Shown: positions 8,198 to 18,842 of the stretch, one piece after another | How positions within the stretch are numbered: position 1 is the first letter of the stretch | Layout of the letters: each line of letters begins with the position of its first letter | Source: Methylobacterium planeticum | GTDB lineage: Bacteria > Pseudomonadota > Alphaproteobacteria > Rhizobiales > Beijerinckiaceae | DNA: 64,000 nucleotides | NCBI RefSeq assembly: GCF_008806345.1 | Contig: NZ_VZZJ01000012.1 | Location: forward strand, 1-64,000 | Reading direction: 5' to 3' | Translations under genes and position numbers: made by a program | Notes under the pieces: model-generated | Told to the model about the DNA's origin: nothing | Databases searched by the model: none | The model's input: the letters and a program-made list of their open reading frames with translations, nothing else

Positions 8198-9178
8198 TCA
8201 CGGAGTAATCAGCAGGGCGCCGACGATGCGCCGCGCCTCGGCCGCCGCATGCGCCGCCGCGATCCTGTCGAGCGGGAAACGCTCGCCGATATCGACCCGG
8301 ACATGCCCCTTGCCGATCGCGTCGAACAGGTCGGCGGCATTGGCCCGGAAGGTTCGGACATCGGCGTTGTGCGGGAACACCGAGGGTCGCGTGAGGAAGA
8401 GACAGCCCTTCTTGTTCAACAATTCCGGCTCTATGGCAGGGGCTGGACCGGAAGCGCCGCCGTAGGAGACGACGAGGCCGAACGGGGCCGCGCAATCGAG
8501 CGACCGGATCAGCGTATCCTTCCCGACTGCGTCATAGACCACCCGCGCCTTCCGACCGCCCGTCGCCTCCAGGAAGGCCTGCGGCCACGCGGCGTCGGTG
8601 AGGTCGATTACCGCCTCGCATCCGGCAGCAAGCGCCGCTTCGCGCTTGTGCGGGGATCCGGTCGTGCCGATGACCGTGGCACCGAGCGCCGCCGCCCAAC
8701 GCGTGAGGATCTGTCCGACGCCGCCTGCCGCCGAGTGAACGAGCAGGAGGTCGCCGGGCTGCACCGCGTGCGTCTTCCGCAGCAGGTACTGCGCCGTCAT
8801 GCCCTTGAACAGCAGTGACGCGGCGGCTTCGTCGCTCACCGAGTCCGGGAGGCGAACGAGTCTGTCCGCCGGTACGTTGCGCCAATCCGCGTAGGCGCCG
8901 ACGCCGGCATTCATGTAGGCGACGCGATCACCGACCTGGAGATCTGAAACGCCGGATCCGACCGCCTCAACCACACCGGCGGCCTCGAATCCGAGCCCGG
9001 TCGGCAGCGGCAGCGGATAGGCACCCTTTCGCTGGTAGACGTCGATGAAGTTGAAGCCGATGGCTGTCTGGCGGAGCTGAGCCTCGTTCGCGCCGGGTTC
9101 GGGCAACGCTTCGGTCGTGAGTGTCAGAACCTCGGGCGGGCCGAACTGCGTGATCACCACGTGACGTCTGCTGGACAT
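8198..9178 (-). CDS. Zinc-independent NADPH:quinone oxidoreductase (MDR family)
   Basis: The product (326 aa) is a medium-chain dehydrogenase/reductase of the quinone oxidoreductase (QorA) subfamily, which reduces quinones or alpha,beta-unsaturated carbonyls with NADPH. It has the GroES-like domain with FNFIDVYQRKGAYPLPLP near residue 45-60, and a Rossmann domain with VHSAAGGVGQILTRWA near residue 145, where the AAGGVG motif is typical of zinc-free members. No catalytic zinc cysteine set is present. Length matches the family (about 325). The frame continues upstream, but MSSRRHVVITQFG at 9178 corresponds to the normal N-terminus. No operon partner is evident; detoxification of quinones is the usual role. 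Confidence 0.9.
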   Translation of the reverse strand: MSSRRHVVITQFGPPEVLTLTTEALPEPGANEAQLRQTAIGFNFIDVYQRKGAYPLPLPTGLGFEAAGVVEAVGSGVSDLQVGDRVAYMNAGVGAYADWRNVPADRLVRLPDSVSDEAAASLLFKGMTAQYLLRKTHAVQPGDLLLVHSAAGGVGQILTRWAAALGATVIGTTGSPHKREAALAAGCEAVIDLTDAAWPQAFLEATGGRKARVVYDAVGKDTLIRSLDCAAPFGLVVSYGGASGPAPAIEPELLNKKGCLFLTRPSVFPHNADVRTFRANAADLFDAIGKGHVRVDIGERFPLDRIAAAHAAAEARRIVGALLITP

Positions 9179-9450
9179 GGAGGGAGGCCTTCTGGACTCT
9201 GTCTGTCGGGATGTCGCACGACTGCGCCCGACGCTGCTCCGTTTGGGCCAAGCGTCTCGGATGATCAACGCCCACGCGCTGCCGGAACCGGAATGCCCGG
9301 CGTCGCTCAGCGCTGGTCCTGTTTGATGCCTTCCCTCGAGTGCTGCGTCGGCGATCCCCCTGCCGCGATCCGTTTTGCGGAGGAAGCAAATTTAAACCCG
9401 GGACCGCGGCAAACCGTGCGATAATGCTGGTCCGAAGTGAGGAGGTACCG

Positions 9451-9582
9451 ATGGCTGCGGAGAAGAAGCACGGTAGTCGCGAGGCGAAGAAGCCGAAAAA
9501 ACCCGTTCCGAAGACGATAGCGGCGGCGCCATCTACGAAGGACATGGTCAGCGCAGCCGTGAAATCGGCGAACAGGAAATAG
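9451..9582 (+). CDS. Small lysine-rich protein, function unknown
   Basis: A 43-aa basic protein begins at an ATG with a textbook ribosome-binding site, AGGAGG at 9440-9445 with five bases spacing. Its first half is Lys-rich (EKKHGSREAKKPKKPVPK), and the second half could form one amphipathic helix (STKDMVSAAVKSANRK). There is no signal peptide or membrane segment. The strong start signal and clean stop argue that it is real although very short; an upstream in-frame ATG at 9424 is less well placed. A nucleic-acid-binding or ribosome-associated role would fit the charge but is speculation. Confidence 0.6.
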   Translation: MAAEKKHGSREAKKPKKPVPKTIAAAPSTKDMVSAAVKSANRK

Positions 9583-9992
9583 GTTTCGGCCGCGTTCAGG
9601 CGGCGGGCGGCAGGTTGCCGGCCGCCACGGGTCACCGTCGCACGATGCCGATCGTCACGCAGACCAGACCGCCGATGGAGGCTGGTCGCGTTGCTTTGCA
9701 CGCGATTTTCCTCGGCCCTGAGGGCGCTCGCGACGATATTTGTCCGGACCTGTACAAATTCACCGCATCCAGAGCCGTGTCTTCTCCGTGAGGCCAGCTC
9801 GCGTTGGGACATCAGGCGTTATTCGGTCGAGGCAGGGCGTAGCTGGGTCTACGTGCAGCTTGCCGGGATCCGCAATCTGAGCTTGTAGATTGGCAAGCGA
9901 TCACGTCAGCTGCCGTCCATCTCGGACTGACAGCGCAGCATCGCGGATGCGGTGGAGGCGATCGTGCTGACGAGAGTTCGGGAGGGCCGCTG
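9583..9992. other. Gap without a convincing gene
   Basis: About 410 bases with no plausible reading frame. The last bases hold the ribosome-binding site GGGAGG of the next gene. Confidence 0.4.
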
Positions 9993-10379
9993 ATGTCCGG
10001 TCATCTTCTGAGATGCAGGCGGTGCTGGCAGCCGATCTTGAGCGATGCGAGATGTTGCCCGCATTGTGCCGTGGATAGGCCCGCGCGCCGATACCGCATC
10101 CGCAGGGGCCTTCTGGCGATGCTGGCGCTCGGCGTCGGAGCGTTCGGCCTTTACCGCTACGGCGAGCCGTACTGGACGGCCGGGGCAGTCCGCCTGATGG
10201 ACGCCGGGTCGAATGTGCAGAAGTCGGTGCAAGCCTCCGCGTCGAGCTTTTTCGGATCGCCCGACGCGTTCTCGATCGCGTGCCTTGAGCGGGGCGGGAC
10301 CGTGGTTCAGGTCCGCAGCTCCCAGGGGGCCTCGGTTCAACGCTGTGCCGTCAAGTTCGATGACGGCCTCCAGCGGTAG
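9993..10379 (+). CDS. Zinc-ribbon membrane protein, function unknown
   Basis: The 128-aa product begins with a short zinc-ribbon-like module, CRRCW near residues 8-12 and CCPHC near residues 21-25 (two CxxC pairs). A basic stretch RPARRYRIRR and one transmembrane helix (GLLAMLALGVGAFGLY, about residues 39-54) follow. The remaining 70 residues would face the periplasm and contain two further cysteines. A GGGAGG motif precedes the ATG. The topology (cytoplasmic metal-binding ribbon, single helix, periplasmic tail) resembles many orphan zinc-ribbon membrane proteins. No neighbour suggests a function. Confidence 0.6.
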   Translation: MSGHLLRCRRCWQPILSDARCCPHCAVDRPARRYRIRRGLLAMLALGVGAFGLYRYGEPYWTAGAVRLMDAGSNVQKSVQASASSFFGSPDAFSIACLERGGTVVQVRSSQGASVQRCAVKFDDGLQR

Positions 10380-10679
10380 GGTGTCGATGGCGCGCCGGCC
10401 GCAATTCTTGGACCTCGCTCAGGCACGCGCCAGCACAAGCGTGATTCCTCCACGTTTGCGCTAGAGCGGAGCGGTACAAGGTTTCCATTCGACGCAGCGC
10501 GCAGCGTCGTCCATGCGAACTGTCCGCCAGGAATGCTCCGTTGCGTGAGCGTTACGGAGAATCGCTGGGCCGAATTGCCTCTGGCGATTGCCGGATGTGC
10601 GCCTGAGGCGCAGCATCGTCCGGCGCCCCGTTCCGACACCTGCCGGCGCGTGGCGCGGCCACGCCGTGGAGTGCGAGGC

Positions 10680-10931
10680 GTGAAACTGAACCTGCGCTGG
10701 AACGGGTTGATGTGCGGTGGTCCGCGCGGCGACCGCGTGGTGCTGTTCTGGTGGAACTCCCTGCCGGCTGGCCACCGCTACTGGGGCTACCGCAAGGACT
10801 GGGAGAACGGTGCGCTCAATCGATTTGGACTGAGGTTCAGCGAGTTGATCTGGCGCATGCCGTGGACGAACCATGACGGCGGCGTCCGAACCCATGGCTG
10901 GGTCCGCAACCGGGTTTGGATGCGCCCTTGA
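10680..10931 (+). CDS. Hypothetical Trp-rich small protein
   Basis: A GTG at 10680 is preceded by GGAG and GAGG motifs and opens an 83-aa frame. The protein is unusually rich in tryptophan and arginine (for example VVLFWWNSLPAG, YWGYRKDWENG, ELIWRMPW). Regular aromatic content in this reading frame and lack of low-complexity Ala/Arg runs make it more protein-like than overlapping frames, but I recognise no family and see no signal peptide. The frame is open further upstream to 10533, but that part looks non-coding. Existence is uncertain. Confidence 0.4.
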   Translation: MKLNLRWNGLMCGGPRGDRVVLFWWNSLPAGHRYWGYRKDWENGALNRFGLRFSELIWRMPWTNHDGGVRTHGWVRNRVWMRP

Positions 10932-11495
10932 ACCACGATGCCGGGGAAGCGCGCCTGAGTCGATCACAGGGCTAGTATCCGCATCGTCCGCGCCTGGCAG
11001 CGACGGCGTTTCCACGAAGCGCGTGTCCCGGAGGGACGATCAGCGCGGGCACGCGCTTCCTGCCAGAGGCCGTTGACGCTTCCGTGATCGTGAAGCGACC
11101 GCGGAATGCGGTCCGGCCGCGGTGGCGAGCACTTGAGCGCCCGGCCACCGCGCCGACCGAGTGCCCGTTCTTGCGCGGGCGTCAGGCGAGTTTGGTTGTC
11201 TCAGCGGCGAGCAAGGCTCCCCCTCCGCTTATCAACCAGCATTCACTGTCTACAGTGATGACGCCAGATGCGCAGACGTTGGTTACCGGACCGTTAAGGC
11301 GCCGGCGGCTGGCCTCGTGGCGACTTCCGCGGCGTCCGGTGCAGCTCGCCCCGCCGCATGGGAGCGGCAGGATCAGCTCGGCGGCTGATCCCTGTTACGG
11401 CGCATTCGACCAGTGCCCGGAAGCCACGCATCGCGTAATACGCCTCTATTCGGCGCAGCCAGACGACCGCATTCTTCGGGTATATTCGAGCGAGA
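10932..11495. other. Gap without a convincing gene
   Basis: About 560 bases with only short, low-quality frames on both strands; nothing recognisable. Confidence 0.4.
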
Positions 11496-11609
11496 CTAGG
11501 CGATCAGCCACGCTGCGACGAGGAAGGCTGCAAAGAAGGCGCTCGAGCTGAGTGCGACGGCGGCGACTTCGCGGTGTTGCAGCAACAGGTTTTCAGAAGA
11601 CGGGGACAT
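11496..11609 (-). CDS. Possible 37-aa single-helix membrane protein
   Basis: A short frame on the minus strand encodes MSPSSENLLLQHREVAAVAL followed by SSSAFFAAFLVAAWLIA. It has a polar N-terminus of about 14 residues and one hydrophobic helix up to the C-terminus, the plan of small respiratory-complex or stress membrane peptides. No strong ribosome-binding site is visible (GGTCACCGAG region). Without homologues this remains a candidate. Confidence 0.38.
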   Translation of the reverse strand: MSPSSENLLLQHREVAAVALSSSAFFAAFLVAAWLIA

Positions 11610-12070
11610 GACTCGGTGACCAAGTGTTGAACGACCGATCCATTGCCACCAGCGGGGTTGAAAGGCGATGAGCGCGTGAGGTTAACAACGAACGAATTTT
11701 GCTGATGTCGCTTCGTTGCAACGATGCCTGCGAGGGGGCGTGCCCGGACCCGGTGACAATCTGAGACGAATCCCTCCGCCGAGGGTCGGCTGCTATTCAC
11801 CGACGGCAAGGGGCTCGACGGTGTTCCGAGCATGGTCTCGGCTGTTGGGCCTTTCCAAAATGGGGAGGGAGTTTGCCCGGCCGAGCCCTCGGACCTCCCG
11901 AGCTTTCCTCGTTGCGGGGAGTCTCATCCGTCACCGGATCTGCTACTCCTCGACGGCCGTTGGCGATGTCGCCGCCACCGGCGCGATCGTACCCGACGTC
12001 GATGACGCCGACCTCGGTGCGTCGTCCGAGCCCATGCCTCAGGAGGCGGCCGTCCGCGGCCGAGCGAATC
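11610..12070. other. Upstream region of pyruvate kinase, no gene seen
   Basis: The reading frame of pyruvate kinase is open back to 11873, but the residues before MRRHRHAKIIATVG do not belong to the enzyme. The region probably carries the pyk promoter; I could not place -35/-10 boxes with confidence. Confidence 0.4.
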
Positions 12071-13483
<1,413 letters not shown>

Positions 13484-13695
13484 ACGGGCTCCCGGATCCC
13501 GAATCATCTCGCTTCGCCAGAACCCCCGGGTGGTGATCGCGGACGGGAGCGGAATACGCACGCGTTCGAACAGGCCGCGTGTCCGCCTTGCCGAGCATTT
13601 CCCCAGCCCCTCGGGGATCATCCACTGGCAACAGGACGGACCACGCGGTGGGCGCCGCCGCCGTACCGCCCGGCGATGCCCGACATGTCTCCGGA

Positions 13696-14838
13696 TCAGG
13701 TGTGGACCAAGGCTCCGCCCGGATTGTCCAGGATCAGGCGAAGCTGCGCGATCATGGCCTGCGACGCGGCCGCCTCGCAGAACACCGTGCGATAGCGCTC
13801 ACGCGCCGCAGCAGGGTAACTGCACCAGCTTGCGGGTAGCCGGACGATGCCGGTGAGGGTTTCGGCGAGAAGATCGGCACGGCCTGGCGGCACGACCCAG
13901 CCATTGCGGCCCTGCTCGACGATTTCGGGCAAGCCGCCGATGTCGGAGACGACCGGCGGGATCCCGTAGGCCATGGCCTCGATCGCGACCCGGCCGAGGG
14001 ATTCCGGCAGGCTTGAGGGAACCGTGACGACGTCCGCCCAGAGAAAATGCGGCGCCGGGTCGGCCACGAACGGGTGCAGTTTCACCCGGTCCGAGAGCCC
14101 TGCACGCGCGATCGCCGCGACGAGCGCACGCTCGCGCTCCGCATCCTCGAAGGCGCTGCCGACGATGCGTACCTCGATCCGGGCCCGGATCTCCGCGGGA
14201 AGACGGTCGATGGCTTCGACCAGAACGTCCTGTCCCTTGATCCGGCTGATCCGCCCGAGCATCAGGAGCCGGAGCGGACGGCTGCCGTCATAGGTCATCG
14301 GCTTCGTCCGCCCCGGATCCGCGATGCCGTTGTAGACCACGCGCGCACGAACCTGCGGTGGCATCGCGAAGGCGCGCTCGGTCGCCCGCGAATTAAAGAT
14401 GATGTCGCAGCCGCTCCAGCGGATCAGGGCCTTCAACGCCTTGAGGACCGCGCCCTCGGGAATCTCATGAACGTGGACGATGCTGCGTCCGGCGCAGACC
14501 CGCGCCGCCAGGAGGTAGTCCGCCACCACCGAGGTGTTCACGTAGACGAGATCGCTGCTCCGGATGCGCCCGAGCGCGCGGCCCACCGCGAAGGGGAGGG
14601 TGAGGAGCCCGATCGTGGCGAGGCGTGGCAACGTACGGCGGCGCAGAATCCACAGCGGCTCGATCACGACACGCGACGCGACGGCTTCGAGCGGCGCCAC
14701 GATGGGACCCGTGCGCGGCAGCACGACGTCGATCCAGGCGGTGGGGCAGGCGGCCCGGATCAGCCTGACGGTCTCGATGAAGCTGCGATCGGACCCGTAG
14801 AGCTCGAAACCCTGATGCACACAGGTGATGCGCGTCAT
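13696..14838 (-). CDS. Glycosyltransferase, GT4-type (GT-B fold)
   Basis: The 380-aa product is a retaining GT-B glycosyltransferase. The C-terminal donor-binding domain shows LRLLMLGRISRIKGQDVLVEAI near residues 190-212 and the E-x7-E motif ESLGRVAIE near residue 285, followed by GGLPEIVEQGRNGWVVPPG. The N-terminal domain begins HQGFELYGSDRSF, where a Gly-Ser-rich acceptor loop is typical of sugar transferases building surface polysaccharides. It is transcribed away from the DUF1972-type transferase, sharing a 200-bp divergent region with a strong inverted repeat. Role in assembling the repeat unit of the local exopolysaccharide is inferred from context. Confidence 0.88.
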   Translation of the reverse strand: MTRITCVHQGFELYGSDRSFIETVRLIRAACPTAWIDVVLPRTGPIVAPLEAVASRVVIEPLWILRRRTLPRLATIGLLTLPFAVGRALGRIRSSDLVYVNTSVVADYLLAARVCAGRSIVHVHEIPEGAVLKALKALIRWSGCDIIFNSRATERAFAMPPQVRARVVYNGIADPGRTKPMTYDGSRPLRLLMLGRISRIKGQDVLVEAIDRLPAEIRARIEVRIVGSAFEDAERERALVAAIARAGLSDRVKLHPFVADPAPHFLWADVVTVPSSLPESLGRVAIEAMAYGIPPVVSDIGGLPEIVEQGRNGWVVPPGRADLLAETLTGIVRLPASWCSYPAAARERYRTVFCEAAASQAMIAQLRLILDNPGGALVHT

Positions 14839-14921
14839 GTAAAATATTCCAGTTCTTTAACGATCAATCCTGATACCGCGAAGGCCTAAAAGCAAATCTT
14901 AAGCCGGGTCCGTCATTTGCA

Positions 14922-14945
14922 GAGTACTTAACAGGCGAAGTACTC
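14922..14945. promoter_or_regulatory. Operator-like dyad in the divergent exopolysaccharide promoter region
   Basis: GAGTACTT (14922-14929) and AAGTACTC (14938-14945) form a perfect 8-bp inverted repeat with an 8-base spacer. It lies 84-107 bp upstream of the minus-strand glycosyltransferase start and 95-118 bp upstream of the plus-strand one. Its centre-to-centre half-site distance of 16 bp suits a dimeric regulator. Confidence 0.5.
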
Positions 14946-15039
14946 GCGTCCGGAAGTGGCACAAATTCGGCCCGAGATCTGAAATCGGCAGCCGGTGACG
15001 TGTCGATCAGGGACAGACGCAAAGAGGAGCTGACTGAAC

Positions 15040-16239
15040 ATGGGACGTGCTGCCCCCTCCCTGCTGATCCTCGGGACGCGCGGTGTCCCTGCCGCGCATG
15101 GCGGCTTCGAGACCTTCGCGGAGAAACTCGCTCTCTTCCTGACGGGGCGCGGATGGACGGTGGGGGTCTATTGCCAGGATGAGGTGGAAACGGTCGGCGA
15201 GCGCTTCCGCAGCACCCAGTGGAACGGCATCGAGCAGATCCACGTCGAAGTCGGTTCGCATGGGCCGCGCGCGACCCTCGAATTCGATTATCACTGCGTC
15301 CGGCACGCGGCGGAGCGCGATGCCGTCTGCCTCGTCCTCGGCTATAACGGTGCGGTGTTCCTGCCGCTCCTGCGCCGCAGCGGGCGCAAGATCATCACCA
15401 ACATGGACGGTCTCGAGTGGCGACGGCCGAAATGGTCGTTGCCGGTGCGCGGCTACTTCTGGGTCAGCGAGTGGATCGCGGCGTGGACCTCACACCGTCT
15501 GGTCGCCGATCACCCGGCGATTGCCGACCACCTGGCGACGCGCCGGTCGCGCGAGGCGATCGCTACGATCCTGTACGGCGGCGACCCAGTGCGCGCCGCG
15601 CCGGCAGCCTCCCTGGCGCCCCTCGGCCTCGAGCCCAACGGCTACATGACGTCGATCGCGCGCATCGAGCCCGACAACAACATCCTGCCGATCGTCGAGG
15701 CCTTCTCGCGCAAGCGGCGAAACGCCAAGCTGGTCGTCCTCGGGACGATGAACCCCTCGATCCGTTACCACCGGCGGGTTCGTGCGGCGGCGAGCGACGA
15801 GGTGATCTTTCCCGGCGCCATCTACGAACCGGAGACCGTCAGGGCGCTTCGCTATCACGCCCGCGCCTACCTGCACGGTCATTCGGTCGGCGGCACCAAC
15901 CCGTCGCTGGTGGAGGCGCTCTGGGCCGGCAACGCGGTGATTGCGCACGACAATCCGTTCAACCGCGGCACCGCCGGGCCCGAGCAAGCGTATTTCCGAA
16001 ATGCGGAGAGCTGTTCGGATCTGATCGAGAGTCTCCTGACGGACGATCTCGCGCTGAAGCGCGCCCGCGACGCCGCATCGCGGCAGGCGACCCTCTTCGC
16101 CTGGGGGCCGGTCCTCGAAGCCTACGAGCAGGAGCTGCTCCAGCTTGGCGGGCACGACCCGATCACTTACGCGATGGACCTCGCTGCGGAGGCAGCCGCG
16201 AACGACCGGGCGACCGACGTCTCGACCGGCACCGCGTGA
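15040..16239 (+). CDS. Glycosyltransferase with N-terminal DUF1972 domain
   Basis: The 399-aa product begins LLILGTRGVPAAHGGFETFAE, the hallmark of the DUF1972 domain found at the N-terminus of rhamnosyltransferase-like GT4 enzymes in polysaccharide loci. A GT-B C-terminal half follows, with YMTSIARIEPDNNILPIVEAF near residue 205 and HSVGGTNPSLVEALWAGNAVIAHDN near residue 285, containing the donor-binding glutamate of this class. The ATG lies 7 nt after a GAGGAG motif. The stop overlaps the start of the GH5 gene (TGATG), so transferase and hydrolase are co-translated. Which sugar is transferred is not visible. Confidence 0.88.
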   Translation: MGRAAPSLLILGTRGVPAAHGGFETFAEKLALFLTGRGWTVGVYCQDEVETVGERFRSTQWNGIEQIHVEVGSHGPRATLEFDYHCVRHAAERDAVCLVLGYNGAVFLPLLRRSGRKIITNMDGLEWRRPKWSLPVRGYFWVSEWIAAWTSHRLVADHPAIADHLATRRSREAIATILYGGDPVRAAPAASLAPLGLEPNGYMTSIARIEPDNNILPIVEAFSRKRRNAKLVVLGTMNPSIRYHRRVRAAASDEVIFPGAIYEPETVRALRYHARAYLHGHSVGGTNPSLVEALWAGNAVIAHDNPFNRGTAGPEQAYFRNAESCSDLIESLLTDDLALKRARDAASRQATLFAWGPVLEAYEQELLQLGGHDPITYAMDLAAEAAANDRATDVSTGTA

Positions 16240-17555
16240 TGGAACCGGGCGAAGGGGAACCGGCAGCTCGGGGTGCCGCGGTACGACCGACCCGCCGCGG
16301 CGCGCTGGGCGGGGCGCTCGGCCTCGCCCTCGGCGCACCCTTCCTCACCGTGCCGAGCCTGAATCCGGCCCGGGCCGCCTCGGCGCCCGAGCCGATCCGG
16401 CTCCGGCGCGGGGTCAACCTGTGGCCATGGTTCTCCCTTACGCGGGAGTTTCCCGCGCCCCGCACCGATTACGGCTGGCCACCCTTCCAGGAGCAGCGCC
16501 CGGTTCCGATGCCAGCGGATCTGGCGCGGCTCGCTGGGTCCGGGCTGGACTTCGTCCGGCTTCCGATCGACCCCGGTCCGTTTCTGGCATTTTCCGGCGA
16601 GCGTCGCGCTGCGCTTCTCGCCCAACTCGACGCGGCGGTCGCCGCGGTCCTTCACGCGAAGCTGAACCTCGTCCTGAACGTCCAGGCGAATGTCTCGACG
16701 CATCACTACAATCCGCAGAACCTCTACGGGGATGCGGCGAACCTGTTGTTTCGCCCCTATAGAGACCTCATCGCGGAACTCGCGCGCAGGCTCTCCCGTC
16801 ACGATCGAGGCCGGGTGGTTCTCGAACCCGTCAATGAGCCACAGCAGGCTTGTGGCTCGACGGCCTGGGACGCGGTCCAGGCGGCCCTCCTGACCGCGGC
16901 CCGGGTCGCTGCGCCCGATCTCACCCTCGTTGCGACGGGGGCCTGCGGCAGCATGATCCGCGGGCTCACGGCCCTCGATCCCGCGCCGCTCCGCGCGCTC
17001 CGGCCGCTGATCTACAGTTTCCACTTCTACGAGCCTTACCTGTTCACGCATCAGGGCGCGCCCTGGATGCAGGAGCCCATCTACCGCGCCCTGAACGCGG
17101 TCCCCTGGCCGTCGCGTGCCGGACGCCTCGACACGACGCTCGCCGCCGCGCGTGCGCAGATGCGTGCCGATCCGGGGCGGAGCCTCGCCGAGAAGGACGC
17201 CGCCTACCGGCTGACGGAAGCGAAGCTCGCGGAGTATTTCGCCGCCGAGCCGGACCGCGGCTTCGTCGACCGCCAGCTCGTCGCGGTGCGCGATTGGGCG
17301 ACCCGCAACGGGATCCCGGAGCGCGAGATCCTGATGGGCGAGTTCGGCGCCCTGCGAAGCGATTCCCGCTACGTCGCCGCAGGGGCCGCCGACCGTGCGC
17401 GCTACATCCGCGATGTGCGCCAAAGTGCGGAAGCGTTCGGCTTCCCCTGGGCCTTCTGGAACCTGTTCGACGGCATGGGTCTGATCGACGACGACACCCG
17501 AGTCGCCGATGCGGAGCTCCTCTCGGCCCTGGGTCTCAAGGCAACGTCCCCTTGA
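16239..17555 (+). CDS. Tat-exported glycoside hydrolase family 5 (cellulase-like)
   Basis: The 438-aa product carries a twin-arginine signal (VRPTRRGALGGALGLALGAP, residues about 15-35). The mature part is a GH5 TIM barrel: RRGVNLWPWFS near residue 50, FVRLPIDPGPFL near residue 105, the acid/base motif LEPVNEPQ near residue 195, YSFHFYEPYLF near residue 255 and the nucleophile motif ILMGEFGAL near residue 365. GH5 enzymes cleave beta-1,4-linked glucans, mannans or related exopolymers. Being coupled to a glycosyltransferase gene inside an exopolysaccharide locus, it probably trims or releases the home-made polymer. Tat export implies a periplasmic site of action. The stop codon abuts the stop of the convergent polymerase gene. 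Confidence 0.88.
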   Translation: MEPGEGEPAARGAAVRPTRRGALGGALGLALGAPFLTVPSLNPARAASAPEPIRLRRGVNLWPWFSLTREFPAPRTDYGWPPFQEQRPVPMPADLARLAGSGLDFVRLPIDPGPFLAFSGERRAALLAQLDAAVAAVLHAKLNLVLNVQANVSTHHYNPQNLYGDAANLLFRPYRDLIAELARRLSRHDRGRVVLEPVNEPQQACGSTAWDAVQAALLTAARVAAPDLTLVATGACGSMIRGLTALDPAPLRALRPLIYSFHFYEPYLFTHQGAPWMQEPIYRALNAVPWPSRAGRLDTTLAAARAQMRADPGRSLAEKDAAYRLTEAKLAEYFAAEPDRGFVDRQLVAVRDWATRNGIPEREILMGEFGALRSDSRYVAAGAADRARYIRDVRQSAEAFGFPWAFWNLFDGMGLIDDDTRVADAELLSALGLKATSP

Positions 17556-18842
17556 TCAGGACGCTCGCGCGATGCGCGTCTCGGGAAACGGGCGGTAGAG
17601 TGCCACGAGGACGATCACGAACTTCGCGAGGAGCGTCGTCTTCCCGCCCAGGCTCTCGAATGTGTTGATCAGGACCACGAACGCGATCATCGGCATGGCG
17701 ATGCCGGCGCGGCACCGGCGTCCGACCTCGACGAGGAACAGCGTCACGGCGGTGGTGAGCAGCAGCGCCATGAGGGCGCCCTGGTAGAGCACGACCCGGA
17801 TGATCGGGTTCTCGATTCCCCACTCGAGGCCCGTGATCCGGCGCAGGCTGTCCACCAGGGACGGGTCGGGTCCGAGGATCAGGTCGCGAAGGGGCAGGCG
17901 GCTGAAGAGGTCGAACATCGCGACGCGCGCGTTGGCGCTACCACCGTCCGAGGCGAACCGGCCGAGCAAGGCGTCGAAGAATCCCCCATAGGCGAGGCCC
18001 GCGACCGTGGTTGCCACGAGTGGCAGGGCACAGGCGGCGCCTGCCGCCGCGAGCAATGGGATGCGACCGCGCGCGATGGCGCGCAGGAGCTGCGCGAGGC
18101 CGAAGGCGCCCCCGAGCACGAGCGTCACCACGATGGCCGACCGGCCTCCGAAGGTCACGAGGGCAACGAGCTGCACCGCGATCATGACGAGCCGCGTCAG
18201 GGGCTTGAGGCTGCCGCCCCCGGCGATCAGCGCAAGAACGTAGCAGGCTGTCAGCGTGGCGTTGCCGAGGGGGTGACCCTGGAGGGCGGCGGAGCGCGTA
18301 TCGGTCTCGAAGGTCGCGCCGTCGAGGCGGAATGGGAAGAAGCGCTGGCCGGTCGCAAACTCGACGATCCCGAGGACCGCGTTGGCGGCCATGACCGCAT
18401 GGACGAGGGTCTCGAGGCGGCGCAGGCTTCGCGCATCGCTCTCGAGAAGCAGGATCATGACGAGAGCGGCCTGCAGGAACGTGTCGATCGCACCTGCCGT
18501 CCCGGAGGCGCCGCGCAGGATGATCTGTGCCGCCATGGCGATCGACGCTGCGGCCAGGAGACAGCTCGCGGGCCGGTGCTCGGCCGCCGAGACCAGGTTG
18601 GCGACAGGGTTTCCCCGACGCAGCATCTGCCAGAGTACGAGGAGCACGCAGAGGTAGCTGGCGGGGTGGACCTTCTGCGCCTGGCCACCCGTAAGACCGT
18701 CGTAGTTGAGGCCGACCGCCCAGAGCATGCCGCCCGAGACGGCGAGGATGAGGAGCGACGCCACCATCAGGCCGAGATCGGCCGGAAGTCGGATCTCGAT
18801 GCGCCGCGGAGCCGGCGCCCAGGTCCGCGCCTCCGCCGGCAT
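17556..18842 (-). CDS. Polysaccharide polymerase-like membrane protein (VpsF / O-antigen ligase type)
   Basis: The 428-aa protein is highly hydrophobic with about ten predicted transmembrane helices and a long periplasmic loop around residues 275-345. The N-terminal part VGLNYDGLTGGQAQKVHPASY resembles VpsF-family polysaccharide biosynthesis proteins, and GGRSAIVVTLVLGGAFG matches the conserved region of O-antigen ligase/Wzy-type polymerases. It probably joins lipid-linked repeat units at the periplasmic face. The ATG overlaps the stop of the upstream Wzz/Wzc-like gene (TGATG), so both are co-translated, which fits a polymerase and its co-polymerase. A GTG one codon upstream is an alternative start. 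Confidence 0.82.
   Translation of the reverse strand: MPAEARTWAPAPRRIEIRLPADLGLMVASLLILAVSGGMLWAVGLNYDGLTGGQAQKVHPASYLCVLLVLWQMLRRGNPVANLVSAAEHRPASCLLAAASIAMAAQIILRGASGTAGAIDTFLQAALVMILLLESDARSLRRLETLVHAVMAANAVLGIVEFATGQRFFPFRLDGATFETDTRSAALQGHPLGNATLTACYVLALIAGGGSLKPLTRLVMIAVQLVALVTFGGRSAIVVTLVLGGAFGLAQLLRAIARGRIPLLAAAGAACALPLVATTVAGLAYGGFFDALLGRFASDGGSANARVAMFDLFSRLPLRDLILGPDPSLVDSLRRITGLEWGIENPIIRVVLYQGALMALLLTTAVTLFLVEVGRRCRAGIAMPMIAFVVLINTFESLGGKTTLLAKFVIVLVALYRPFPETRIARAS

Noticed and set aside
10461..11015. 184-codon minus-strand frame
   Set aside because: Composition dominated by Ala, Arg, Pro and His without structure; the Trp-rich plus-strand frame inside it is more protein-like.
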